Assembly: GCA_934591635.1 (NCBI GenBank)
Contig: CAKTPI010000017.1
Location: forward strand, 1 to 12,754
Reading direction: 5' to 3'
Source of the DNA: an uncultured Oscillospiraceae bacterium
GTDB taxonomy: Bacteria > Bacillota > Clostridia > Oscillospirales > Oscillospiraceae
DNA length: 12,754 bases
Shown in pieces: positions 6,787-12,713 of this stretch (within the stretch, counting starts at the first letter, position 1; the number at the start of each line of letters is the position of its first letter). Position numbers and translations under genes: made by a program. The notes below the pieces were generated by a model. It saw only the letters and a list, made by a program, of their open reading frames with translations, was not told the origin of the DNA and ran no database searches.

Positions 6787-7779
6787 CTATCTTCTGACAT
6801 ATCTCTGATTGCGGCTATTGGGCTTGTCTGGAATCGTTAATGCCACGAGATTCATCGCAATGGCGGGATGCAAGTAATTTCTGCGGAAGGACTCTCTGGA
6901 TTTCAGCCCCAGTTTCTCCATGAGGGCTTTGCTCGTATAGGGAATATCATACTCCATAACCTCCAGCAGCCTCTTCACAGGTTCGGACAGGGCTTCATTT
7001 TCTTTGGAAAGCTGAACCGTGATCTCATCCAAAATCTTATCGATCTGCCTCAGCATGAACTCGATAAAAACGGTGGACTCCCCCGCCACATGACATTTGG
7101 AAATCGCTTCGTAGTATTCCTCCTGAAATTTTTCGATCTGGCTTTCGATGGGAATGTACTCAAAAGCCGGCTTCCATTGGGCAAGGATCGCCGTGTGCCA
7201 CAGTCTTGCCATTCTGCCGTTGCCGTCCGAGAAGGGATGAATGAATACGAACTCATAATGAAAGACGCTGCCGAGGATCAGAGGATGTACCTCATTTTTT
7301 GCCGCTTTCATCCAGTCGAACAGATCCGCCATCAGCCCCGGGACGAATTGGGCCGGCGGTGCCATGAAAATACACCGGTCGCCGCTGAAAACGCCCTCTT
7401 CGCCTCCGCGAAACTCGCCGGATTCTTCCACCAGGTACTTTGTCATGATCCCGTGGAACTGTTTCAGCTTCTGAATGTCGTAGGGGTCGATCTCCAAAAA
7501 TCTCTCATAAGCCTCATAGGCATTCTTGACTTCCTGAATTTCCTTTTGCTCCCCCAGAACCGTCTTGCCATTGATGACATCCCGAACCTGTCCCAGTGTC
7601 AGGGAGTTTGCCTCGATCTTCAAGGACGAATGAATGGATTTGATTTTGTTGTTCTTCCGCAAATGCGGCCTGGCCTCCAAATTGCTGGTGGCTGTGATCC
7701 GTCCGATTTTCTCTGAAATCGACGATACATACATGAGGATCTGATTTGTCACCGTGAACGACGGCTTGTACACTCCCAT
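6787..7779 (-). CDS. Fic family protein (class II type) with C-terminal winged helix
   Basis: A 330-residue Fic protein. The Fic motif HPFSDGNGRMAR (HxFx(D/E)GNGRxxR) is at residues 181-192 with the catalytic His and all phosphate-binding residues present, so AMP (or other NMP/phosphate) transfer to a protein is expected. The N-terminal helix carries S52-LKI-E56, the (S/T)xxxE inhibitory motif that keeps class II Fic proteins autoinhibited; here Ala follows Glu where Gly or Asn is usual. Residues 123-150 form the target flap (FRGGEEGVFSGD). The C-terminus (about 285-330, SKALMEKLGLKSRESFRRNYLHPAIAMNLVALTIPDKP) is a winged helix. The start is set by GGAGGT 6-7 bases upstream and by a promoter that would lie inside any longer frame. 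No antitoxin gene is adjacent. The target is unknown. Confidence 0.93.
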   Translation of the reverse strand: MGVYKPSFTVTNQILMYVSSISEKIGRITATSNLEARPHLRKNNKIKSIHSSLKIEANSLTLGQVRDVINGKTVLGEQKEIQEVKNAYEAYERFLEIDPYDIQKLKQFHGIMTKYLVEESGEFRGGEEGVFSGDRCIFMAPPAQFVPGLMADLFDWMKAAKNEVHPLILGSVFHYEFVFIHPFSDGNGRMARLWHTAILAQWKPAFEYIPIESQIEKFQEEYYEAISKCHVAGESTVFIEFMLRQIDKILDEITVQLSKENEALSEPVKRLLEVMEYDIPYTSKALMEKLGLKSRESFRRNYLHPAIAMNLVALTIPDKPNSRNQRYVRR

Positions 7780-7828
7780 AGGAACACCTCCATCGACTTG
7801 CGTATTATCTTGCTCGCTATCTTCCTCT

Positions 7829-7856
7829 ATTATACAATCCCCGCAAAGAAAATCAA
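7829..7856 (-). promoter_or_regulatory. Sigma-A type promoter of the Fic gene
   Basis: On the minus strand TTGATT (7851-7856), a 16-base spacer and a perfect TATAAT (7829-7834), about 50 bases upstream of the Fic ATG. This shows the Fic gene is an independent unit rather than part of a sigK or recombinase transcript. Confidence 0.75.
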
Positions 7857-7921
7857 TACCGGCTTTGGTCTTCGATTTCCTCATTCCGGGGGTGATGAAT
7901 GGCCGCGAACATGCTTTTTTC

Positions 7922-7935
7922 CACCGTTTACATTA
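7922..7935 (-). repeat. 14-bp direct repeat TAATGTAAACGGTG, copy 2
   Basis: Minus strand TAATGTAAACGGTG, identical to 7999-8012 and in the same orientation, with a 77-bp period. Its role as an internal repeat of an insertion sequence end is inferred. Confidence 0.55.
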
Positions 7936-7964
7936 AGCGATGCGCTACCCCAGAATGAGTCGAT

Positions 7965-8000
7965 GCCCGAAAATCCTTGATTTTCAAGGGTTTTCGGGCA
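7965..8000. other. Long palindrome without U-tract
   Basis: The arm TGCCCGAAAATCCTTGA pairs with TCAAGGGTTTTCGGGCA around a short TTT loop, giving a stem of about 17 pairs with one T-G position. No run of T follows on either strand, so an intrinsic terminator is unlikely. It overlaps the right-hand 14-bp repeat by two bases and sits just past the broken end of sigK, so it may belong to an insertion sequence terminus. Confidence 0.65.
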
Positions 8001-8012
8001 CCGTTTACATTA
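7999..8012 (-). repeat. 14-bp direct repeat TAATGTAAACGGTG, copy 1
   Basis: Identical to the copy at 7922-7935. The sigK reading frame ends inside it (CAC TAA), so the point where sigK homology stops coincides with this repeat. This suggests it is the outer edge of a mobile element that cut sigK. Confidence 0.55.
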
Positions 8013-8462
8013 GTGGCGGCGGGATACATAGCTACGGCTGATGCCTGTGCGTTCCGCCACCTCCCGCTGACGCAGGGGATTTTCCGTCCCCAGCCCATAA
8101 CGCAGCCGAATCACCATCTGCTCCTGGGACGTCAAACAGCTTCCTACCGCCCGCCGGAGATTGTGCACCGCCTCCTTCCCCGCCACCTGCTCAAGGAGAT
8201 CCACATCCTCACTCACCACATCCTGAAGCGCCAGCGGCGCCCCATCCGTCCCGGTATCAATGTAATCTGACAGCGATACATCCTGCGCACTTTTCCGCCC
8301 GGAGCGAAAATGCATCAGGATTTCATTTTCAATGCACCGTGCAGCATAAGTTGCCAGCCGAGAGCCCTTGGAAGGATCAAAAGTGGTGATTCCTTTGATG
8401 AGGCCAATGGTTCCGATGGAAATTAAGTCCTCCTGGTCCGAAGTTTGGGCGTAGTATTTTTT
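8010..8462 (-). pseudogene. sigK: Sporulation sigma factor fragment (SigK-like), truncated at both ends
   Basis: The open frame (about 150 residues) begins at KKYYAQTSDQEDLISIGTIG and covers region 2 (GTIGLIKGITTFDPSKG, LATYAARCIENEILMHFR) and region 4 (LRYGLGTENPLRQREVAERTGISRSYVSR). The ISRSYVSR and SKGSRLATYAARCIENEIL blocks fit SigK better than SigE. A full SigK is about 230 residues. The first 65-75 are absent because the recombinase module begins here, and the last 15 or so (after SYVSR, where IEKRALxKL is expected) are replaced by RH-stop. Splitting of sigK by a recombinase-carrying element is known from the skin elements of Bacillus and Clostridioides. Here the damaged 3' end means excision alone could not rebuild a working gene. 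Confidence 0.8.
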
Positions 8463-10090
8463 AGACTGGTGATGCCCGCGGTGTGCTTGAGGGGTGTATA
8501 GACGGCCTCATATACCCCGCCCAGCTTCAAAAAAATGTCGAGACGGATAGCATCTTTGGTGCTTTCCCGCTTTACAACCACCCGGTCCAGAATCGTTGCT
8601 ACCAGTGCCGTATCAATGTCCCCGGTGAAGCTCAGCGCCCGGTCCAGGGCCTGACGGATGGCCGGGATGTCCAGTTCTTCGGAGGACCTGCTTTCTTCCT
8701 CCTGCCGGATGGCCGTCAGCTTCCCCTGGCACTCCAAAATCTGGGCGTTAAAGGCATCGTTGCGCTCCTTGAATTCCTCTACCGTCAATGCCCCGGCGAT
8801 GCTCAAATCCAGCAGCCGGTTTTTCTTTCGCTCCAAATCATCCATCTCATTTTCCACCTGACAGCGGAGCTTGCCATAGTCCGCTTCTTTGGGAATGTTG
8901 GTCAGCACCGTCACCAGAGAATCAATGATTTTCTCTTTGTCCCGGACCAGCTCCTTGAAAATGTCGCTGAGAATCACATCCAGGTCACTGCTGCGAATCT
9001 GGGGTGCCGAGCAAGCCCCCCTTCCGTGGCTGCGGTAAACCTTGCACTGCCAGACCTCCTGCTGACCCTTTTTCGTTTGAATCACCTGCCGGTGAAAGGT
9101 GGTTCCGTGTTCCTCGCAATAGATTTTTGCGCTGTAGGGATAACGGTTGTGAAAGCTGATTCCGCTGCTGTGTGACTTCATTTCTTCTCTCCTTCTCTTG
9201 TACAGGGCGTTGGCTCGATTCCACAGTTCTTCGGAAACGATAGCCGGTATAGAGGGATCCGGGTACGTCACCCACTCGCTTTCGTCCAGCAAAACATTCC
9301 GCTTTGTCCGGTAATCCACGCTCTGGCTCTTATTTCCGCAGTACCAGCCCTTATATTTTGGATTTTCCAGAATGTGCCGGATGGTCAGGGTGTTAAAGGC
9401 GTTCCCCTCCCGACTGGTATAGCCCAGCTCCATCAGCCTTTTGGAAATCGTGCGGGTTCCAAAGCGTTGGTTGCCGTAAAGGTCGAAGATGATACGGATG
9501 ATCTCCGCTTCCTCCTCATTGACGGTCAGGACGCAGTCCTTTTTATCGTAGCCATAGAGTTTGTCATTGCCCAGCACATGACCGTTTTTGATGGCCTGCC
9601 GGAAGCCGAATTTCAGCCGCTCCGACAGCTTTCGAATCTCATCCTGGGCAACCCCCGCCATGATCACCAGCCGGAACTCGCTGTCCGTGTCCAATGTGTT
9701 GATGTTGTCGTTCTGGAAGAACACCCCCACATTGTAATCCAGTAGCTCCTGGGTATATTTGATGCTGTCCAGGGTCGATCTGGAGAACCGGGAAATCTCC
9801 TTGGTGATGATGAAATCGAACATCCCCGCCTTTGCATCCCGAATCATCCGGTTAAAATTGTCCCGCTTCTTCGTAGAGCCGCCGGAAATCCCCTCATCCA
9901 CATACCCCGGCACGAATTTCCAGTTGGGCTTGCTCTGAATCAGCTCCGTATAATACTGCACCTGATTTTCCAGGGAATTGATCTGCTCGTCCTGGTCTGT
10001 GGATACCCGGGCATAAAAGGTCACCCGGAGGGGCAGGTCGTAAAAGGACCTGCCCATGCGCATTTCAGCACGAATTTTCCGTACTTCCAT
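8423..10090 (-). CDS. Large serine recombinase (site-specific integrase/excisionase)
   Basis: A 555-residue recombinase. The resolvase domain (about 20-165) has the catalytic Ser30 in YARVST with Arg28, then DEGISGGSTKKRDNFNRMIRDA and ITKEISRFSRS. The recombinase domain is near 175-285 (LYGYDKKD...RTISKRLMELGY...IRHILENPKYKG). A reduced zinc-ribbon follows (IYCEEHGTTFHR ... WQCKVY ... GACSAPQI), then a coiled coil near 410-475. It should catalyse integration and excision at short att cores through a 5' phosphoserine link. The start at 10090 has GGAGG with the ideal 6-base gap. Its last 12 or so codons are host sigK sequence read in another frame, so its present C-terminus depends on the integration site. 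It overlaps the upstream small gene by 26 bases. Confidence 0.95.
   Translation of the reverse strand: MEVRKIRAEMRMGRSFYDLPLRVTFYARVSTDQDEQINSLENQVQYYTELIQSKPNWKFVPGYVDEGISGGSTKKRDNFNRMIRDAKAGMFDFIITKEISRFSRSTLDSIKYTQELLDYNVGVFFQNDNINTLDTDSEFRLVIMAGVAQDEIRKLSERLKFGFRQAIKNGHVLGNDKLYGYDKKDCVLTVNEEEAEIIRIIFDLYGNQRFGTRTISKRLMELGYTSREGNAFNTLTIRHILENPKYKGWYCGNKSQSVDYRTKRNVLLDESEWVTYPDPSIPAIVSEELWNRANALYKRRREEMKSHSSGISFHNRYPYSAKIYCEEHGTTFHRQVIQTKKGQQEVWQCKVYRSHGRGACSAPQIRSSDLDVILSDIFKELVRDKEKIIDSLVTVLTNIPKEADYGKLRCQVENEMDDLERKKNRLLDLSIAGALTVEEFKERNDAFNAQILECQGKLTAIRQEEESRSSEELDIPAIRQALDRALSFTGDIDTALVATILDRVVVKRESTKDAIRLDIFLKLGGVYEAVYTPLKHTAGITSLKNTTPKLRTRRT
8448..8466. other. Candidate attachment-site junction (recombinase gene / sigK)
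   Basis: SigK homology (KKYYA) starts here and the typical SigK residues before it (HIV-type) are absent, so the crossover core probably lies in or just beside AAAAAATACTACGCC on the minus strand. The exact core cannot be set without the other end of the element. Confidence 0.45.
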
Positions 10091-10253
10091 ATACATCCTC
10101 CTTTCCAGCCTCATTATCCCAGAAGAAAGGCGGAAAGTCCAAGGTGCCAAGAATCTTTTCATGAGATTTGTCGTAAACCGTCCTTGAAATCAAGCCCTTG
10201 CCCAAAAGCACCTGCAATAAAGCATCCAGAACGTCCCGCTGTACCTCATTCAT
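10065..10253 (-). CDS. Small SHOCT-like protein upstream of the recombinase
   Basis: A 62-residue protein, MNEVQRDVLDALLQVLLGKGLISRTVYDKSHEKILGTL, followed by an acidic tail. The pattern L..LL..GLIS...YD...EKIL resembles the short SHOCT-type helical hairpin often used for oligomerisation. Small genes of this kind commonly sit between parB and the recombinase in clostridial elements (recollection of context). The start at 10253 is chosen because GAGGTG lies 7 bases upstream; a GTG two codons earlier is possible. Its 3' end overlaps the recombinase start, so the two are co-translated. A role as a recombination directionality factor is possible but not shown. Confidence 0.65.
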   Translation of the reverse strand: MNEVQRDVLDALLQVLLGKGLISRTVYDKSHEKILGTLDFPPFFWDNEAGKEDVYGSTENSC

Positions 10254-10291
10254 CCGCACTCACCTCGAAACACCATATGTCCACCCCCGCT

Positions 10292-11155
10292 TCATCTTTC
10301 CGCAGCACGCTGCCGCTTACGCTGATATTCGGTGAGCAGCTTCAGAATCGTCTCCTGCATCTGGGCTGCACTGTAGCTTTTCGGGAAGAATTTACGAAGA
10401 TCGCCGGTCTTGAAACTGATCTTCTCTTGCTGGTTGGCCTTTTCCTCCTGCATGATGGTGGAAATGTCCTCTGGGGATAGGCTTCCGGTCTGGTACAGCT
10501 TTTTCATGCGGATAGCTTGGGATAGAGATGGAGTGCAGTCGTTTCGGCGCATTTCCTCCAATAGGCAGGTCTGGGCTTTTTCCGGGAGATAACTCAGTTC
10601 CACAGCGGGGGTGAGGGCGATTTTTCCGTCATCGACAAGCTGAAGAAGCTCAGGAATCAAGCAGGTTAAACGAATGTAACGTTGTACTTGCCGTGCGCTC
10701 TCTTGTGTCGATTCTCCGATCATCTCGTCTGTCCTTGACTTCGTGCCAACTTGGCACGAAGTGCCCTGATGGCTCATTGCTTCCATTTTCAGCTTATATG
10801 CAAACGCCTTTTCACTGGGCAGAATATGCTCCCGGTGCAAATTGCTGTCCACAAGCATAATAGCAGCTTCCTCTCGGCTGATTTCGTAGACAAGGGCAGG
10901 AACTGCGGAAAGCCCTGCCCTTTGTGCTGCGTGTAGTCTACGGTGGCCGCTGATTATTTCGTATTCGTCTATACCCTCTAACGGGCGGACAATCAATGGG
11001 GAGAGAATGCCCTCATTGTGAATGCTCTCGGTCAATGCCTCCATTTCTTCGTTGTCTAGGACCTTGTAAGGATGGCTCTCAAATGGGTGCAATCTCTCAA
11101 TAGGGATTGCGATAGGGCTACATAATTTCTTTTCTATAAGCGTCATTCCTTTCAT
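10292..11155 (-). CDS. ParB/Spo0J family protein (parB2)
   Basis: A 287-residue ParB-family protein with the same layout as parB1: LHPFESHPYKV, box II EYEIISGHRRLHAAQRAG (about 65-82), LVDSNLHREHILPSEKAFAYKLKMEAM (102-127), linker GTSCQVGTKSRTDE (131-144), KorB-type HTH (SARQVQRYIRLTCLIPEL), and C-terminus RKFFPKSYSAAQMQETILKLLTEYQRKRQR. The linker codons are a perfect 25-bp palindrome. The start may be 11155 or 11146; neither has a strong site, and the gene overlaps the 3' end of mobC, so coupling is likely. No parA is nearby. It is clearly a paralogue of parB1 but too divergent to be a recent copy, which supports two independent elements. Stability or transcription control of the recombinase module is the likely role (inference). 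Confidence 0.92.
   Translation of the reverse strand: MKGMTLIEKKLCSPIAIPIERLHPFESHPYKVLDNEEMEALTESIHNEGILSPLIVRPLEGIDEYEIISGHRRLHAAQRAGLSAVPALVYEISREEAAIMLVDSNLHREHILPSEKAFAYKLKMEAMSHQGTSCQVGTKSRTDEMIGESTQESARQVQRYIRLTCLIPELLQLVDDGKIALTPAVELSYLPEKAQTCLLEEMRRNDCTPSLSQAIRMKKLYQTGSLSPEDISTIMQEEKANQQEKISFKTGDLRKFFPKSYSAAQMQETILKLLTEYQRKRQRAAER
10738..10762. promoter_or_regulatory. Perfect 25-bp palindrome inside parB2
   Basis: The arm ACTTCGTGCCAA (10738-10749), centre C (10750) and the exact reverse complement TTGGCACGAAGT (10751-10762). It encodes GTSCQVGTK, the linker before the HTH, the same protein position as the palindrome in parB1. The architecture matches while the sequence differs, which suggests an element-specific site. 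Confidence 0.6.
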
Positions 11156-11505
11156 CGTTGGGGACGGACACTTCTGCCTGTCCTTGTGTTAATTTGTCAA
11201 TCGGTATCGGATCAAGGACCGCGGACAGAATATTCTGTACCGCATCCTGAAATAGCTGCACGCCTTTGTCGTAGTGCTTGGCATCAATAGCGTTCAGTGC
11301 ATGGACCTTTACGGCAATCTGATTCAGGTTATTCCCGATGGCATGAAGTTCCTGCATCATTGCCCAAAAGTCAGGAACGGGTGCATTCTTTGGGACAACT
11401 CTCGAAATCAGCTTCCGTAAATAAGTTTCTCGGGACAAGCCGATTCAGATGGGCCATTTCATCGGCTGCCAGTCGGACTTTTATTTCATAAATTCTTTTG
11501 TTCAT
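11118..11505 (-). pseudogene. mobC: mobC relaxosome protein gene, frameshifted by a deletion
   Basis: Reading from ATG 11505 gives MNKRIYEIKVRLAADEMAHLNRL, then the frame is lost. From about 11438 another frame continues SRETYLRKLISRVVPKNAPVPDFWAMMQELHAIGNNLNQIAVKVHALN, the typical MobC core. From my memory of the family, roughly VSKTGL should lie between the two parts, so about 17 bases are missing at CTTGTC. GGAGG lies 4-5 bases before ATG 11505. MobC aids relaxase at oriT (family knowledge). A TTG at 11438 could still start the core, lacking the ribbon strand that contacts DNA. No relaxase gene follows; parB2 overlaps the 3' end instead. Confidence 0.75.
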
Positions 11506-11518
11506 GTTCCTCCTTTAA

Positions 11519-11585
11519 GTATATAGGGTTTCAGGGATATGCCCTGACAAGCTGCCTTTGGGGACAAAAGGCGATGCTTGCCAGA
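11519..11585 (-). other. oriT-like region directly upstream of mobC
   Basis: On the minus strand a nested hairpin (CAAGC-ATC-GCCTTT, loop, AAAGGC-A-GCTTG, 11548-11580) is followed by a second inverted repeat TCAGGG-CATAT-CCCTGA (11531-11547) and then AAACCCTATATACTT before the mobC ribosome site. Two inverted repeats immediately ahead of mobC is the usual oriT layout in MobC/MOBP-type systems, with the nick expected near the second repeat. Layout is seen; nicking is inferred. A 31-codon open frame runs through it and is not called. Confidence 0.6.
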
Positions 11586-11610
11586 CGAAAGACATAACCT
11601 TTTCTATCAT

Positions 11611-11881
11611 GTTGAATCACCCCACATTGCCCACAATTCAGTGATAAATAGCCCTGCCCTGAACGATACTGTGCATAAAAAAGTGTACACCAGGTCTGTT
11701 GTAGGCATCTGTCCCTGTGTAATTATGGTCGGATAAAACCAGTGCTTTGTGGCGGTGCTTTTCTGCAAATACGCCATCACATTTTCCAATTTTGCCATCA
11801 CAAACTATCAAATGCGACGGCGGGGCTTTTGGGGATGTTCGTGCAGCGATGGCGTTTCCCCGAAAAAACGCCGTCATTTTC
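11611..11881. other. Non-coding spacer between the small ORF and oriT
   Basis: No convincing gene. It holds a hairpin GGCGTTT..AAACGCC (about 11849-11870) just after the small ORF stop, without a U-tract, and two close copies of GCCATCACA on the plus strand about 22 bases apart (11768-11800). The open frames here lack ribosome sites. Confidence 0.4.
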
Positions 11882-12031
11882 TCATTCCATGCCGTCGAAA
11901 GCATCCAAAAACGCCAGCGTTTGTTCGGCATTCTCCTGCGACAGCTGGGACGGCTCCGAAACAGACCGAAAAGGAACCGTATTTCCCAGCCCTTTCAGTT
12001 CCTCCCGAAGCATCAGCCGGAATTTTCCCAT
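11882..12031 (-). CDS. Small acidic protein of unknown function, 49 aa
   Basis: MGKFRLMLREELKGLGNT..., then SEPSQLSQENAEQTLAFLDAFDGME: an N-terminal amphipathic helix and an acidic C-terminal helix, with no Cys and no membrane segment. GGGAGAT lies 8-9 bases before the ATG. In the same frame upstream the sequence would continue KVEQGDPS, and a better ribosome site with ATG (12065) lies one base out of frame. The native start may therefore be 12065 with a one-base A-run change. Family not recognised; its place just before oriT and mobC suggests an element accessory gene. Confidence 0.5.
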   Translation of the reverse strand: MGKFRLMLREELKGLGNTVPFRSVSEPSQLSQENAEQTLAFLDAFDGME

Positions 12032-12047
12032 GGATGGATCTCCCTGC

Positions 12048-12065
12048 TCAACTTTTGTTTTTCAT
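12048..12065 (-). other. Out-of-frame ATG with strong ribosome site (MKNKS stop)
   Basis: AAAGGA stands 8 bases ahead of ATG 12065, but only five codons follow before TGA. Removing one A from the AAAA run would join it in frame to the 49-aa ORF downstream (MKNKVEQGDPSMGKF). This is either a frameshift mutation or a short leader. Confidence 0.35.
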
Positions 12066-12101
12066 TTGTTCGTTCCTTTCAGAATTAAGATTTTTGCGCA
12101 C

Positions 12102-12257
12102 CTATTCGCCCTCGCCCCCGTGCGCTTTGGATTCATCTGACGCCCGATAGCAAATCAGGTCCATGGGAGTCTCACCCCTGCGCTTCCGCCCAGCTCTTTC
12201 GAGAAGTATCATTATCCTGTCCCCGCCGTCATCGCCTTGCTGGTTGCTGTCCGGCAT
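12102..12257 (-). CDS. Possible small protein, 51 aa
   Basis: An open frame MPDSNQQGDDGGDRIMILLERAGRKRR, then GETPMDLICYRASDESKAHGGEGE. It has a basic patch RAGRKRR in the middle, one Cys, and charged ends. The ATG overlaps the stop of a 12-codon frame (TAAATG), and only a weak GAG-type ribosome site is present, so the start is uncertain. No family is recognised. It is called because it precedes the oriT/mobC module in the same orientation. Confidence 0.3.
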   Translation of the reverse strand: MPDSNQQGDDGGDRIMILLERAGRKRRGETPMDLICYRASDESKAHGGEGE

Positions 12258-12330
12258 TTAAGGCTCGTGGTTGTCGCTCGCGTTGAAAACGGTCATGGCG
12301 CACGGCCTCCCCGCTCTGGTGGGAAAGAAT

Positions 12331-12360
12331 GTATCAGATGAATGATTATGAAATTGTCAA
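12331..12360 (-). promoter_or_regulatory. Possible sigma-A promoter for the small-ORF/mobC region
   Basis: Minus strand TTGACA (12355-12360), an 18-base spacer, then a weak -10, TGATAC (12331-12336). The -35 is perfect, the -10 is poor. The position suits transcription toward the small ORFs and mobC. Confidence 0.35.
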
Positions 12361-12391
12361 GGTACATTGAGAGAATCAATACCCCTTCACT

Positions 12392-12713
12392 TATCGCGGG
12401 AAAAACGGGATTTTGTGAGGGTGTTTTGCAAAAAATATTTTCAGACCAGAGATACCTCTCATGTGGTAGGCATCCAGAATGGGCAAAAGTAAAGGTGTTT
12501 CTCAAGATTTTTTCAATTTCATAAAGCCTGCACAAATTCCCTCATATATTGAGCCCACGAAACAGGCCGATTTTTTACATGTTTCGGGAAATAATTTATT
12601 TTTGTGAAATTCGATGAAGCAGCGTGGGATATTATCCCCTCACCTATCGCGGCAAAAATGAGGTTTTGTTAGTGTGTTTTCCTAAAATATTTTTCCCCCT
12701 CACTTAAGTAGCC
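12392..12713. repeat. AT-rich region with degenerate direct repeats
   Basis: A block CCCCTTCACTTATCGCGG...AAAAAATATTTT (from 12392) recurs as CCCCTCACCTATCGCGG...TAAAATATTTTT (from 12636), about 63 bases with most positions shared. Related shorter copies are at 12538 (CCCTCATATATTGAGCCC) and 12695 (CCCCCTCACTTAAGTAGCC). A second block with GGCCGATTTTTTA (12567) recurs as GGCCGTTTTTTAA (12723). No gene is seen from 12258 to the window end. Confidence 0.55.

Noticed and set aside
6868..7716. A 282-codon plus-strand open frame opposite the Fic gene
   Set aside because: Shadow frame; the minus-strand Fic motif, promoter and ribosome site are decisive.
8483..9175. A 230-codon plus-strand open frame
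   Set aside because: Antisense to the recombinase C-terminal half, no independent support.
10031..10055. 9-bp inverted repeat GGGCAGGTC / GACCTGCCC in the recombinase start region
   Set aside because: With a 7-base loop this arm length is within chance expectation for a window of this size.
10892..10922. 9-bp inverted repeat AAGGGCAGG / CCTGCCCTT in parB2
   Set aside because: 13-base loop, chance level, unlike the nearby 25-bp perfect palindrome.
11515..11610. A 31-codon frame (MIEKVMSFVW...) through the oriT hairpins
   Set aside because: The DNA is better explained by inverted repeats; the ribosome site is only moderate. Not excluded.
11638..11931. A 97-codon minus frame and the overlapping 11607-11801 frame
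   Set aside because: No ribosome site, overlaps the better-supported 49-aa ORF in another frame, composition unlike a real protein.
12293..12535. An 80-codon minus-strand frame in the AT-rich repeat region
   Set aside because: Runs through the repeats, no ribosome site, not protein-like.
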